A stretch of 44,415 nucleotides of DNA from Clostridiales bacterium (GTDB taxonomy: Bacteria; Bacillota; Clostridia; Saccharofermentanales; Saccharofermentanaceae), in assembly GCA_017550385.1 (NCBI GenBank), contig JAFZPJ010000035.1:1-44415 (forward strand), written 5' to 3'. Below, piece by piece: positions 7,899-17,350 of this stretch. Numbering within the stretch: the stretch's first letter is position 1; each line of letters opens with the position of its first letter. A program made the translations under genes and the position numbers. The notes below the pieces were generated by a model, which made no database searches, was not told the origin of the DNA, and worked only from the letters and a program-made list of their open reading frames with translations.

Positions 7899-9356
7899 TC
7901 AGTTCTTGGGGCAGAGCTCATCGCCTAATGTCCTGATGTCTTCAGGTCCCAGGATGAGAATGATATCCCCCGGGGCAATAAGCTCGTCTATCCTTGCTTT
8001 AAGTTCCGCGCGGTCTTCGTAGAATTCCGCATCACCGCCGCGTTTGTTGATCTCATCTGCTATATCCTTGCTGGATATCTCATGAGTATTGATCTCCCTG
8101 TCAGAGAATATCTCTGCAAAGAGCACCTTCCTGCAGGGCAGAAGGCTCGTCACATAGTCTTCGAACAGCATCTTAGTCCTGTTGAACGTAAGCGGCTGGA
8201 ACACCACGAGGATATTGTTGTGCGGCATATTGGATGCAGCTTCGATCGTTGCCCTGGCAGCCGTCGGATGGTGTGCATAGTCAACTACGACATCGCAATC
8301 CCTGTACTTGCCCTTAACGGTATATCTTCCGTCGGCGCCTCCGAAAGAATTCAGCGCCTTAACGATAGCTGCCGGCTCGGCTCCGTTGATATAAGCGGCA
8401 GCTGCGGCATTGAGCGCATTATTGATGTTATGCGATCCCGGGACCTTGAGCGCGCATCTTCCGAAGTTCTCGCCTCTGTATACGATATCAAAGTTAGGAA
8501 GTCCGTCTACGAACTCAATGTTCTCCGCGATGAAGTCTGCTTCCCTGCCTGTTACTTCGCAGACAGCGTGATCTCTTGCACAAGTATAAACTTCTGGGAA
8601 CTGCCTTCCCTCCTGCGCGAAAAGCTCTTTCGCCTCAGAGGCAGCCTTGGCGACATTGCCGTCCGTACCTGTTACGACGATGTTCGAGTTCTCTCTGCAC
8701 AGCAGCATGAACTTCGCGAAAACATCGATCAGGTCTTCTATCGTAGGATAGCAATCCACATGGTCGTGGTCGATATTAGTGATCACTGCAGTAGTCGATG
8801 TGAAGTTCAGGAAAGACCTGTTGAACTCACACGCTTCGGATACGAGAAGCTCCTTGCCTCTGCCTGCCCTTACGGTATCTCCTATGACATCGAACTCGGC
8901 ACCGAGATGAATGGTCGGATCCAAGCCCTGCTCCATCATGATGAGTGAGAGCATAGATGTAGTCGTTGTCTTGCCGTGAGTACCGGATATATTAATGACT
9001 TTATCGAATGTCCTGGTGAACGCACCGAGGAATTCAGCACGGTCGAATATCTGAAGACCGAGTTCCGAAGCACGCTTGACCTCTTCGTTGTGTGGAAGGA
9101 TAGCTGCTGTCTTGACCAGATAGTCAGGTTTGAAATCATCGATGTTTGCCGCGATCTGGCTGTTGTATATGGTTATACCCTCAGAGGCCAGTTCCTGTGT
9201 TCTCTCGGAAGGATGATTATCGGATCCTCCGACGACAAATCCTGCATGCTTTGCAAGCTTTGACAGCCCGCTCATGGAGATGCCGCCGATGCCGATAAAA
9301 TATACCTTTGCACCTTGGTTAAGATCGTCTAATGTGAACTTCTTTGCGTCGATCAT
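7899..9356 (-). CDS. murC: UDP-N-acetylmuramate–L-alanine ligase
   Basis: Cytoplasmic ligase of 485 residues that adds L-alanine to UDP-MurNAc using ATP, the first amino-acid step of peptidoglycan synthesis. Motifs visible: nucleotide-binding GIGGISMSG (22–30), the ATP loop GTHGKTTTT (125–133), the MurC-specific SEACEFNRSF (173–182), NIDHDH (about 194–199) and DYAHHP in the C-terminal domain. Length fits MurC; the N-terminal glycine loop separates it from MurD/E/F. The gene is followed at 3 bases by an unknown membrane protein. The ribosome binding site is weak (AAGAAGTGAC region). Confidence 0.96.
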   Translation of the reverse strand: MIDAKKFTLDDLNQGAKVYFIGIGGISMSGLSKLAKHAGFVVGGSDNHPSERTQELASEGITIYNSQIAANIDDFKPDYLVKTAAILPHNEEVKRASELGLQIFDRAEFLGAFTRTFDKVINISGTHGKTTTTSMLSLIMMEQGLDPTIHLGAEFDVIGDTVRAGRGKELLVSEACEFNRSFLNFTSTTAVITNIDHDHVDCYPTIEDLIDVFAKFMLLCRENSNIVVTGTDGNVAKAASEAKELFAQEGRQFPEVYTCARDHAVCEVTGREADFIAENIEFVDGLPNFDIVYRGENFGRCALKVPGSHNINNALNAAAAAYINGAEPAAIVKALNSFGGADGRYTVKGKYRDCDVVVDYAHHPTAARATIEAASNMPHNNILVVFQPLTFNRTKMLFEDYVTSLLPCRKVLFAEIFSDREINTHEISSKDIADEINKRGGDAEFYEDRAELKARIDELIAPGDIILILGPEDIRTLGDELCPKN

Positions 9357-9402
9357 TATTCAGTCACTTCTTTCTTAATTAAAGCGGTTATATGATAGCA
9401 TT

Positions 9403-9888
9403 TTAACCCCTCATCGCAAAATCACCGACAACGGCTTCGGTAAAAGCGATAAGATCCGCAGGCTTGAGCCTTAACTGAAGGCCTCTTTGGCCTCCGCTTA
9501 CACAGACATCATCAACGAGTTCGATCATCTCGTCGAAGAACGTGCGGTATTTCTTCTTCATTCCGATGGGAGAACAGCCGCCTCTGATATAGCCGGTCAC
9601 GCCGAGCAGGTCTTTGACATGGATCATCTCGACTCTCTTTGCGCCTGCGAGCTTTGCTGCCTTCTTGAGGTCTATCTCATCGTCAACACAGATACAGTAG
9701 ACGAGGTATTCGCCTGATTCAGATTTGGCGACCAGTGTCTTGAACACTTCCTCATAAGGGATCTTCAGGTATTCGGCCACGTGATGGCCGTCAAGATCGT
9801 TCTCGTCGTACTTGTATTCCTGATATGTATAATCAACGCCTGCCTTATCCAGCATACGCATTGCATTAGTCTTCTTGAATCCTGCCAT
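9403..9888 (-). CDS. ybaK: YbaK/EbsC-type Cys-tRNA(Pro) deacylase
   Basis: Predicted editing enzyme of 161 residues that hydrolyses Cys-tRNA(Pro) wrongly made by prolyl-tRNA synthetase. It starts MAGFKKTNAMRMLDKAG, has the conserved lysine in EVFKTLVAK, and later the family blocks GYIRGGCSPIGMKKK and GGQRGLQL. The ATG at 9888 is chosen because AAGG lies just upstream; a longer reading from a TTG at 9933 has no binding site and its extra residues fall in what looks like promoter sequence. It is divergent from the VOC protein gene. Confidence 0.92.
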   Translation of the reverse strand: MAGFKKTNAMRMLDKAGVDYTYQEYKYDENDLDGHHVAEYLKIPYEEVFKTLVAKSESGEYLVYCICVDDEIDLKKAAKLAGAKRVEMIHVKDLLGVTGYIRGGCSPIGMKKKYRTFFDEMIELVDDVCVSGGQRGLQLRLKPADLIAFTEAVVGDFAMRG

Positions 9889-9966
9889 GTAAGCCTTAAG
9901 CCCCCTGAAAAATCTTCTGATATAATAAGCCAAAATCTTTTATTTTTAAACCGACAGAGGTGCAAG

Positions 9967-10824
9967 ATGCTTAAGGGTGATTATCCAAAACATGACATGA
10001 ACAAAGTCTTTGACATGGTCTATCAGACTATTGAAGCGGGAGGCACGGATGATAACTGCAAGGCAGAAGCGGATCTGCTGATGCACCTTTTCGCGGGGCT
10101 CCCTGCTGAAGCCGTGGAATGCGGTATGATGTTCATCCACGGCACGACCGATCTTCCTCCCGCAGCTCAGGAGATAATGCCCCTGTATATCCGCCTTGTA
10201 AACCTGCTTGAATACTGTGAGAAGGTCGAGTCTCTCAGGACCGTACCCGGGACGATGACGACGGAAGAGATCCTGGCCAGGAGCGACGTGATATCTTCCC
10301 TTGAAGAACACGAGAAGGTCTTCGGCAAGCCTCTTATGGGTTTCCAGATCAATCAGTCTTCCGGTGAGGCAGTTAAGGCCGAGGCGAAGGATGATAACGA
10401 AGAAGAGAGCGAAGACGGCAGCAGACTCCTTCTCATGAACAGCCAGGGCGCGGTCTTCGCATGTGAGGATCCACTTAAGACGGCACTGTTCTATGAGACC
10501 AAGCTGGGCTTTACAGCCGCACATCTCGACGACGAGGCTATGCCGCACATCAAGCTTACAAGAGACAATATCGCACTTATCCTCGTCAAGGCTTCCGGTG
10601 ATATCACAAAGCCCGCGCGCGAGTTCGGTGTAAAGTACGACATGTACATCTACTGCTCAGAGCCGTACCTTATGCAGAACGAGATCATCGGCAACGAGCT
10701 GAAGATAGTGGAACACCTTCCCGATGCCAAAGAAGCGCAGAAGATGAACACCAACAGGCAGTTCGTTTTCGAGGACTGCGACGGAAGGCATATCTGTGTT
10801 TCACAGTATATAGAGCGCTTTTAA
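9967..10824 (+). CDS. VOC-fold (glyoxalase-like) protein with helical N-terminal domain
   Basis: A 285-residue protein. The start at 9967 follows a GAGGTG site; upstream in-frame codons lie in the divergent gene. Residues 1 to about 140 are mainly helical and unrecognised. After an acidic linker (EAKDDNEEESEDGS) the C-terminal part (about 157–285) has the beta-alpha-beta pattern of the vicinal oxygen chelate fold: VFACEDPLKTALFYETKLGF, then strands with HIKL and ALILVK, and a final FEDCDGRHICVSQY. Candidate metal ligands are few, so catalysis is uncertain; it could be a binding protein. The next gene starts 16 bases later and is probably in the same operon. Confidence 0.75.
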   Translation: MLKGDYPKHDMNKVFDMVYQTIEAGGTDDNCKAEADLLMHLFAGLPAEAVECGMMFIHGTTDLPPAAQEIMPLYIRLVNLLEYCEKVESLRTVPGTMTTEEILARSDVISSLEEHEKVFGKPLMGFQINQSSGEAVKAEAKDDNEEESEDGSRLLLMNSQGAVFACEDPLKTALFYETKLGFTAAHLDDEAMPHIKLTRDNIALILVKASGDITKPAREFGVKYDMYIYCSEPYLMQNEIIGNELKIVEHLPDAKEAQKMNTNRQFVFEDCDGRHICVSQYIERF

Positions 10825-10840
10825 GGTCACGGAGGATAGC

Positions 10841-11470
10841 ATGGGGTTTTTCGACAGTTTCAAGGAGAATCTTGAAGAAGCGAACAGGCGCATGAGAGTT
10901 CATGATGAGATGATGAAGGCTGCGCTTGAAGCGGATAAGAGGCGTCCCGGGATAGCTTCGCTTGAGTTCAGGCAGATCGATCCTTCAACGGCAAATGATC
11001 CGAGATACAGAGGATACAACAAGAAGACCGGTGCAGATGATTTCCTTAACTGCATCCGCAGCGGAAGAGCCGGATATGCCGAAGTAGCCGTAGTGACCAC
11101 ATGTGATGTGCTTGTCGATACCGTATACAAGACCTTAAGCAGCGATTATGACTATATCTACCGTCTGTATGCCAAGGTCGCAGATCTTAACGGCACCGTC
11201 TACCGCGAGACGGTCATGACGGCCAAAGATAATAATAAGTCCGTGTGGCCGCATAATTTCTGGGATGAAGGGTTTACCAACCCCGATACAGTACAGGCAT
11301 CTTCGCTTGGCCGTGCTTATGTCCTGCACTACTACCTGCAAAACAGCGAATGCTATCTGCTCGTGGATCCGGGTGAATTCAAAGACCTGTCCAAGGTATT
11401 CTATCGTTTGAAGAACAGTAAGAGAGCAGGCTGTCTGGTCATAGACAATGACTGCAATTGCTGGTGGTAA
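10841..11470 (+). CDS. Unknown soluble protein
   Basis: I do not recognise this 209-residue protein. A GGAGG site lies 6 bases before the ATG. The N-terminus (about 1–35) is a charged amphipathic helix rich in Glu, Arg and Met; the rest mixes helices and strands with many aromatic residues, and it ends in an unusual Cys/Trp-rich tail, DNDCNCWW. There is no signal peptide or transmembrane segment. It follows the VOC-fold gene closely, so the two may work together. Its stop codon lies 2 bases from the end of the convergent MATE gene. Confidence 0.7.
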   Translation: MGFFDSFKENLEEANRRMRVHDEMMKAALEADKRRPGIASLEFRQIDPSTANDPRYRGYNKKTGADDFLNCIRSGRAGYAEVAVVTTCDVLVDTVYKTLSSDYDYIYRLYAKVADLNGTVYRETVMTAKDNNKSVWPHNFWDEGFTNPDTVQASSLGRAYVLHYYLQNSECYLLVDPGEFKDLSKVFYRLKNSKRAGCLVIDNDCNCWW

Positions 11471-11472
11471 GC

Positions 11473-12852
11473 TCATTCTTCCGCTGATGTGTTGACATCT
11501 TCACCGGAAGGTTCTTTTGCTGATATCTTCGCGAAGAAAGACATGGTAAACGGTACGCAGGTAAGGCAGGTCAGGACATCCGCCGCCATCTGTGATACCT
11601 GTATACCCGGCAGTCCGTATCTCCAGGCAAAGTACAGCAGTACCGGGATCAGGAACAGTCCGTTCCTCAATGACGACAGGAAAGTTGCATTGAACCTGTA
11701 ACCGATACTCTGGAACATCATATTGTTGCATACCTGGAAAGGCACAAAGAACAGACCTATGCACTGAGCACGAAGTGCCGGTATGCCGATCGCTATGACC
11801 TCGGGGTCATCCCTGAAAATGCGTATGCACTCCCCTGCGTTGAAGAAGACCGCGACCGATGCTATTCCAAGAAGTATCGATCCGAATCCAAGCGTAAAGA
11901 AGAAGCCGTCACGCACGCGCTTGTACTTCTTTGCACCGAAATTAAAACCTGCCACCGGCTGGTAACCCTGGCCTATGCCCAGCACCGCACTGAAGATGAA
12001 CATGCAGACCCTGCCTGCAATGCCCATCGCGGCTATGGCGGCATCTCCGTAGACACCGGCGGAATTATTGAGGATCATTGTCGATATGCTGGCAAGCCCC
12101 TGTCTGGCAAGGCTCGGAAGACCCGTCGTCAGGATATCGGACAGCGTAGATTTATCGAACTTCGCATATTTGAACGCAAGAGATGTTTGAGGCTTCTTAA
12201 GAAGGAATGCCGCAAGGAGGATGAACCACGACAGATATTGCGATATTGCCGTAGCAAGACCTGCTCCGAGTATACCCATATCCATCTTGACCATGAAGAG
12301 AGCATCCAGAAATATGTTTACGATGCCGCCTGATGTGAGACCTATCATCGCAAATACGGCACGGCCTTCATACCTCAGGATATTGTTCATCACGCAGCTC
12401 GATACAAGAGCCGGAGCTGCACACAGTATGCAAAAGGCATATGTCTTGGCATAAGGCAGGATAGTGGGTGTACTTCCCAGAAGATACATCAGCGGCGTGA
12501 GTGCAAGTGTTCCTGCGATCAGCATGAAAAAACCGATAAAGAGCGCTGAATAGAATCCCGTCGCGGAATATCTCTTCGCACTCTCGATATCTTTTTTACC
12601 GAGCATGCGGCTAATGAGGCTTCCGCTGCCGTGACCGAACATGAAGCCTATCGCCTGAAGTATTGCCATGAGTCCAAGTACAACGCTGGTTGCTCCGCTC
12701 GCAGAGGTGTTGATCTGTCCCACGAAGTAGGCGTCCGCCATGTTGTAAATCGTAGTAACGAACATGCTGATCATAGTCGGAATGCCAAGTTGTATTATCA
12801 AGCTCGGCACCGGCTTCTGCGTCATCAGTTCATATTGGGAGTTGTACTTCAT
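11473..12852 (-). CDS. MATE family efflux transporter
   Basis: A 459-residue membrane antiporter that should export drugs or metabolites in exchange for Na+ or H+. It has twelve hydrophobic segments in two related halves. The start YELMTQKPVPSLIIQLGIPTM and the TIYNMADAYFVGQ segment are characteristic of the NorM/DinF-type MATE proteins of Clostridia. It is the last gene of the DUF1385–prmC–DUF951 run, 13 bases after the DUF951 gene. The substrate cannot be deduced. Its ribosome binding site is weak. Confidence 0.94.
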   Translation of the reverse strand: MKYNSQYELMTQKPVPSLIIQLGIPTMISMFVTTIYNMADAYFVGQINTSASGATSVVLGLMAILQAIGFMFGHGSGSLISRMLGKKDIESAKRYSATGFYSALFIGFFMLIAGTLALTPLMYLLGSTPTILPYAKTYAFCILCAAPALVSSCVMNNILRYEGRAVFAMIGLTSGGIVNIFLDALFMVKMDMGILGAGLATAISQYLSWFILLAAFLLKKPQTSLAFKYAKFDKSTLSDILTTGLPSLARQGLASISTMILNNSAGVYGDAAIAAMGIAGRVCMFIFSAVLGIGQGYQPVAGFNFGAKKYKRVRDGFFFTLGFGSILLGIASVAVFFNAGECIRIFRDDPEVIAIGIPALRAQCIGLFFVPFQVCNNMMFQSIGYRFNATFLSSLRNGLFLIPVLLYFAWRYGLPGIQVSQMAADVLTCLTCVPFTMSFFAKISAKEPSGEDVNTSAEE

Positions 12853-12865
12853 CTTGTTATGCCGG

Positions 12866-13078
12866 TCATTCCTTAGGTCTTGACGGTTCTACCGCAACGG
12901 TAGACTTCTCGGCATTGTTCCTGGAGAGCGTTGCTATGTGACCGCATCCGCAGCACTTGAAACGGATCTCTGATTCTGCAGAGAGCACCTCCCACTGCTT
13001 CGAACCGCAGGGATGCTGCTTCTTCATAGTTACTATGTCACCTTCAGCATACTGATATCTGAAGAACTTACCCGGCAT
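12866..13078 (-). CDS. DUF951 domain-containing protein
   Basis: A 70-residue protein matching the short DUF951 family of Bacillota: GDIVTMKKQHPCG and KCCGCGHIATLSR. Cysteines 24, 42, 43 and 45 could form a small metal site. The start overlaps the end of prmC by 11 bases, with a GGGG site inside prmC, so it is translationally coupled. Function unknown; the family is typically a nucleic-acid-sized basic protein encoded near translation genes. Confidence 0.88.
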   Translation of the reverse strand: MPGKFFRYQYAEGDIVTMKKQHPCGSKQWEVLSAESEIRFKCCGCGHIATLSRNNAEKSTVAVEPSRPKE

Positions 13079-13922
13079 ATTTGAACCCCGCTGTCACTCT
13101 GTCGTTTCCGCAATAATCTTTAAGAGTAATTATACCCTTGAATCCGGCCTCTTCGAATAATCTTCTCACACTCTCTCCTTGAAGATCGCCGTGCTCGACC
13201 ATGACCGCTCCGCCTGATGACAGCGCGGCATAACTCTTCTTGAGAATGACCTTATAGAAATCCATTCCGTCTTGTCCTGCTTCAAGCGCCAGATGAGGCT
13301 CGTAATCCGATACCTCCCTGTCCAGTTCGAGCATCTCTGCATCTGTTATGTATGGCGGATTGGATACGATAAGATCGTATTCGCCGTCTAATTCTTCAGT
13401 AAGGATATCGTGCCTGATGACCTTCAGGATCTCAGGCTTGAGAGAGCAGGAAGTCACATTCTCTTCAGCAGTAATGACCGCTGTGTCGCTTATATCAGTC
13501 AGCACTCCCGATACATCCAGGTTTTTGCGGATAAGTTCATTGGAGACCGATATACCGATGCATCCCGTACCCGTGCAAAGATCGGCAAAACGTATCGTCC
13601 CGGATATATCTTCTGACTTGATCTTCGCGACATCTCCCAATGCCATCTCGAGCTGTCCGAGATACTGCAGGGCACTCTCGACGAGAAGTTCGGAATCGGC
13701 CCTGGGGATAAGCACACCCGGACGGACCTTATAGTCCTCGCGGTAGAAATGCCTGTGACCCAGTATATAGGCAAGAGGCTCGCCCGAAGCGCGTCTCCTG
13801 ACGGCCTCATCGAGAGCCTCTTCTTCTAATTCTTCAGTTAAAATGCGGGAATCAAGTTCCGGTTCGCTGTCGCCGGCTTCCCTTAAGATACGTTCGATCT
13901 CAGACCTGTTACCAGCGGTCAT
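13068..13922 (-). CDS. prmC: Peptide chain release factor N5-glutamine methyltransferase
   Basis: SAM-dependent methyltransferase of 284 residues that methylates the Gln of the GGQ motif in release factors RF1 and RF2, needed for efficient termination. Visible motifs are the helical N-terminal domain, VLIPRADSE (70–78), the SAM-binding loop ADLCTGTGCIG (113–123) and the catalytic NPPY (188–191). It overlaps both neighbours (14 bases with DUF1385, 11 with DUF951). PrmC next to a DUF1385 protein and L31 is a common clostridial arrangement. Confidence 0.95.
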   Translation of the reverse strand: MTAGNRSEIERILREAGDSEPELDSRILTEELEEEALDEAVRRRASGEPLAYILGHRHFYREDYKVRPGVLIPRADSELLVESALQYLGQLEMALGDVAKIKSEDISGTIRFADLCTGTGCIGISVSNELIRKNLDVSGVLTDISDTAVITAEENVTSCSLKPEILKVIRHDILTEELDGEYDLIVSNPPYITDAEMLELDREVSDYEPHLALEAGQDGMDFYKVILKKSYAALSSGGAVMVEHGDLQGESVRRLFEEAGFKGIITLKDYCGNDRVTAGFKYAG

Positions 13923-15036
13923 CTTCGCTGTTCTCGGGGATTACTGCCTGGATGGAAGCGATAGCTACCTCAACGATGGAAGCATCGGGTTCATCCGTAG
14001 TGAACTTCTGGAGCCAGAGTCCGGGCTTGGCAAAACCGTGCCAGAACTTGCTGTCGTCATGGCGGCCGATGAAGCGGAGGATCTCATAGGAGATACCGCA
14101 GATCAAGGGGATGCAGACGAGGCGGATAAGGATATTCACGAGCATGCTCTGGGCGCCCGTGAATATTCCGATTACCGTATAGATAAGGATCGAGATCGCA
14201 AGAACGATGAACATGAAAGCAGTTCCGCAGCGGGGATGGAGCCTCGGATACTTCATAACGTTCTCTACCGTCAGAGGCTCACCGGCCTCATAGCATGCGA
14301 TAGTCTTGTGCTCGGCGCCGTGATACTTCCATACTCTTTTTATGTCAGGGAGCCTGGATGCATTGATGAGGTAGATGAGGAAGATCATCATACGGAGGAT
14401 ACCCTCAACGATATTGAGCGCCACGGACATCCATGTCTTCTCCATATAGACATCAGGGATGAACTTCGCGCCTATCTCAACGATAAGTCTCGGGAGAAGG
14501 ATGAACAGTCCGATGCTCAATACGATACCGAATACGGCTGCAATGGTAACTGCGAGATTGTTATGCTTGTTCAGGAAGTCATCAAGACCTGAGGTCTTCT
14601 TCTCGCCTTCCTTCTTATCTTCGGGCTTGCCCTCTTCAGAGATATCGGCAGCCTTCATGAGCGCGCCGGTTCCCGTTACGAGCATCTTATAGAATCTGAT
14701 GATGCCTCTGATGAACGGTACCGTCTCAAAATACGATACTCTCTCATCCTGCTTTATCTCTTCGACCTTGATCGTGCCGTCGCCCTTCCTTACAGCCATG
14801 CAGGTACGCTTGGGACCCACCATCATAACGCCTTCGATCAGGGCCTGGCCGCCTATGGTAGTCTTCTTGACCGCAGCCTTGACAGGACCTGCCTTCTTCG
14901 GAGCAGGAGCTTCTTCAGGCTTTGCAAGATCCTGCATCGTCTGTTCGTCAGAGATCGCTGCGAGGTTTACTTCCTCTACCGGTGCCGGAACGGAATCGAG
15001 ATCATCAATATCGTTAAAAACTTCTTTGTCAGCCAT
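13909..15036 (-). CDS. DUF1385 membrane protein (YqhQ-like)
   Basis: A 375-residue membrane protein of the DUF1385 family. An unusual N-terminal extension of about 55 residues, acidic then Ala/Pro/Lys-rich, precedes the family signature GGQALIEGVMM (about 62–72). Several transmembrane segments follow, with the conserved WKYHGAEHKTIACYE and HPRCGTAF blocks between them. AAGGAG lies 5 bases before the start and an extended -10 promoter about 45 bases upstream. The function is unknown; the conserved His/Cys/Glu set hints at a metal site. It heads the DUF1385–prmC–DUF951–MATE operon. Confidence 0.93.
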   Translation of the reverse strand: MADKEVFNDIDDLDSVPAPVEEVNLAAISDEQTMQDLAKPEEAPAPKKAGPVKAAVKKTTIGGQALIEGVMMVGPKRTCMAVRKGDGTIKVEEIKQDERVSYFETVPFIRGIIRFYKMLVTGTGALMKAADISEEGKPEDKKEGEKKTSGLDDFLNKHNNLAVTIAAVFGIVLSIGLFILLPRLIVEIGAKFIPDVYMEKTWMSVALNIVEGILRMMIFLIYLINASRLPDIKRVWKYHGAEHKTIACYEAGEPLTVENVMKYPRLHPRCGTAFMFIVLAISILIYTVIGIFTGAQSMLVNILIRLVCIPLICGISYEILRFIGRHDDSKFWHGFAKPGLWLQKFTTDEPDASIVEVAIASIQAVIPENSEDDRW

Positions 15037-15079
15037 GTTTGCTCCTTAGTTCGGTACACAATTATCCATAATAATCAAG

Positions 15080-15088
15080 ATTATAGCA
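15080..15088 (-). promoter_or_regulatory. Extended -10 promoter for the DUF1385–prmC operon
   Basis: On the minus strand TGCTATAAT, an extended -10 box with a perfect TATAAT, 44 bases before the DUF1385 start. No clear -35 box is seen, which is usual for extended -10 promoters. Confidence 0.6.
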
Positions 15089-15130
15089 TTATTGTACGCG
15101 CGTAATATTACAGCCTTGAGGCAAAAAGAG

Positions 15131-15164
15131 AAGAAAAAACCGCGGTCCCGAAGGATCGCGGTCG
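15131..15164 (-). terminator. Intrinsic terminator after rpmE
   Basis: On the minus strand ACCGCGATCC–TTCG–GGACCGCGGT forms a stem with a UUCG tetraloop and is followed by TTTTTTCTTC. It ends the rpmE transcript before the DUF1385 promoter. Confidence 0.92.
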
Positions 15165-15185
15165 TTTGTTCTCAGTTGTTCGAAC

Positions 15186-15389
15186 TTAAGCCTTAGCTTC
15201 CATTCTCTTCTTGAACTTATCTACACGTCCGCCTGTATCAACGAGCTTCTGCTTGCCTGTATAGAACGGGTGGCAGTTGGAGCAGATATCAACTCTGAGA
15301 TCTTCCTTTGTGGAAAGAGTCTCGAAAGTCGCACCGCAAGCACACTTCACAGTTACGAGCTGTGTCTTAGGATGGATTCCTTCTTTCAT
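15186..15389 (-). CDS. rpmE: 50S ribosomal protein L31, zinc-binding type
   Basis: L31 of 67 residues, bridging the ribosomal subunits. It starts [10 protein letters not shown] and keeps four cysteines, C16, C18, C36 and C39 (CAC and CSNC), so it is the zinc-containing form rather than the Zn-free paralogue. AGAGGTG precedes the start. It has its own promoter overlapping the rho stop codon and its own terminator, so it can be expressed alone. The rho–rpmE order is conserved in Bacillota. Confidence 0.98.
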   Translation of the reverse strand: MKEGIHPKTQLVTVKCACGATFETLSTKEDLRVDICSNCHPFYTGKQKLVDTGGRVDKFKKRMEAKA

Positions 15390-15465
15390 TGTCTTTCACC
15401 TCTTAATCAAAGATATGGCGCGTAATAGGCTTACGTATGCCATACCGGATTTTGTTAGCCTTGCT

Positions 15466-15494
15466 ATATTACTTTATAGTGCGCAGCTTGTCAA
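15466..15494 (-). promoter_or_regulatory. Promoter of rpmE, overlapping the end of rho
   Basis: On the minus strand a consensus TTGACA (15494–15489), a 17-base spacer and TAATAT (15471–15466). The -35 box contains part of the rho stop codon. The transcript would have a leader of about 70 bases. Confidence 0.75.
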
Positions 15495-17257
15495 TCAGCT
15501 GCAAAGGACTTTTTGACGGAATAGATGAACGAACGGTTGTTGCTCGTCTTCTCCATGAAGTTGATGACCGCATTTGTTGCCGTAGCCGTATCCGCCTCCG
15601 CGATCCTTCTTCTGATAAGCCATACCGCATCGAGTTCTTCGGGTTCGAGCAGGAGATCCTCTCTTCTCGTACCGGACTTGTCAACAGCAATAGCCGGGAA
15701 GATCCTTCTGTCTGCGAGCTTCCTGTCGAGCGTAACTTCCATGTTACCCGTACCCTTGAACTCCTCGAAAATGACTTCGTCCATCCTGGAACCCGTCTCG
15801 ATGAGGGCAGTCGCAAGGATCGTAAGGCTTCCGCCGTCCTCGATGTTACGTGCCGCACCGAAGAATCTCTTAGGACCGTAGAGTGATCCCGGATCGAGAC
15901 CGCCCGACAGCGTTCTGCCGGTGGGGTTGATCGTAAGGTTATATGCTCTTGCAAGTCTCGTCATCGAGTCGAGCAGGATAACTACGTCCTTGCCTATCTC
16001 AACGAGCCTCATTGCTCTCTCGAGCACGAGCTCAGTAACTCTAACGTGGTTCTCGGGTCTCTTGTCGAATGTAGAATAGACGACCTCACCCTTGATATTC
16101 CTCTGCATGTCCGTAACTTCCTCAGGACGCTCGTCGATGAGGAGAACGATAAGCACGCAGTTGGGATTATTGGCTGTAATGGAATTGGCGACCTTCTGGA
16201 GAAGGATCGTCTTACCGGCCTTCGGAGGAGATACGATCATACCCCTCTGACCCTTGCCGATAGGCGAGAACAGATCGATGATCCTCGTTGAGATATCTTC
16301 CTTCTCTGTCTCAAGCGTAAGTCTGTGATCAGGATAGATAGCGGTAAGATTCTCGAACTTAGGTCTCTTCCTGATATTCTCGTAGTTATTGTCTTCCTTG
16401 ACTTCGATGCCGTTGACTTCGACGACTCTTCTTAAGGGAGCATACTTCTCCTTGCCTCTCTTGGGGAGCATGTAGCCCTTGATGTAATCGCCTCTCCTGA
16501 GGCCCATACGCTTGATCAGCTGGCCGGGAACATAGGCATCTTCATCACCGGGCAGATAATTCTTCCTGTGTACAAAACCGCAGTAATCATTCTTATTGCT
16601 GTCGGGATTGCCTATCGAGAGAACACCTTCTATCTCGATCTCAACGGGCTGTTCCTCAACCGGCTGCTCGCCTTCAGAAGCATCTGCGTCAGTCGCAGAG
16701 ACCTGCTTAACGTCCTGGCCGGGACCGAAAGAGAGTTTCCTTCTCTTTGACTTCATTCCTTTGCGGTCCTGTCGTGCAGGCTCAGTCTTAACTTCGCCCT
16801 CTGCAGGAACTTCAGCCTTCTTCTCTTCTTCGGCAGTTTCCTTAGCCTCAGCAACAGGAGCGGCTTCAGCAGGAGCTTCTCCCTTTACTTCAGCAGCAGG
16901 CTCTTCGGCCTTCTCTTCCTTGGCCTTCTTTGTACTGCGCTTCTTAGCAGGCTTCTTCTCTTCCTTATCTGCCGTATCCTTAGCGGCTTCCTTCTTGGAA
17001 GATCTTGTCTTCTTGGGCGCTTCTTCCTTTGCCTGTTCGGGCTCTTCGCCATCTGCCTTCTTCTTGCGGCTGCGCTTCTTGGGAGCAGGTGCCTCAGCCT
17101 CCTCGCTCTTCTTTGCCGGAAGGATCCCGCTGATAGCGCCGATCAATTCTTCACGTGATTTTGTTGCTGCTTCCTCAGGCGTAAAATCGCCAAATGCAAC
17201 TGCGATCTGCACGAGGTCAGCATCAGTCTTTGACTCAAGATTTTCGAGTTCGCTCAT
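15491..17257 (-). CDS. rho: Transcription termination factor Rho
   Basis: Hexameric RNA helicase of 588 residues that ends transcription. The start at 17257 has AGGAAAGG upstream; an upstream in-frame extension has no support. Domains: Rho N-terminal helix domain (about 1–47), a long insertion rich in Ala, Glu and Lys (about 48–205), the cold-shock-like RNA-binding domain (about 206–300, with [17 protein letters not shown]), then the ATPase with Walker A SPPKAGKT (343–350), Walker B VVILLDS, and the Q/R-loop region ending in the conserved DRRIFPAI and SGTRREDLL. The low-complexity insertion is seen in Rho of some Clostridia and Actinobacteria, where it adds RNA-binding ability. Confidence 0.98.
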   Translation of the reverse strand: MSELENLESKTDADLVQIAVAFGDFTPEEAATKSREELIGAISGILPAKKSEEAEAPAPKKRSRKKKADGEEPEQAKEEAPKKTRSSKKEAAKDTADKEEKKPAKKRSTKKAKEEKAEEPAAEVKGEAPAEAAPVAEAKETAEEEKKAEVPAEGEVKTEPARQDRKGMKSKRRKLSFGPGQDVKQVSATDADASEGEQPVEEQPVEIEIEGVLSIGNPDSNKNDYCGFVHRKNYLPGDEDAYVPGQLIKRMGLRRGDYIKGYMLPKRGKEKYAPLRRVVEVNGIEVKEDNNYENIRKRPKFENLTAIYPDHRLTLETEKEDISTRIIDLFSPIGKGQRGMIVSPPKAGKTILLQKVANSITANNPNCVLIVLLIDERPEEVTDMQRNIKGEVVYSTFDKRPENHVRVTELVLERAMRLVEIGKDVVILLDSMTRLARAYNLTINPTGRTLSGGLDPGSLYGPKRFFGAARNIEDGGSLTILATALIETGSRMDEVIFEEFKGTGNMEVTLDRKLADRRIFPAIAVDKSGTRREDLLLEPEELDAVWLIRRRIAEADTATATNAVINFMEKTSNNRSFIYSVKKSFAAD

Positions 17258-17350
17258 AGTTTTCCTTTCCTGGGAAAATTTAAAATTCAAAACAGTATAC
17301 GATTGTTGTGTAAGTGCGGAAATGAAATTATAAATGGGACAAATCTGCAT

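Noticed and set aside
8082-8948. Long plus-strand reading frame opposite murC
   Set aside because: Its codons are the complement of well-conserved MurC motifs; no ribosome binding site or family resemblance.
9889-9933. Longer YbaK protein from TTG at 9933
   Set aside because: No ribosome binding site, extra residues unlike the family, and the ATG at 9888 has AAGG at suitable distance.
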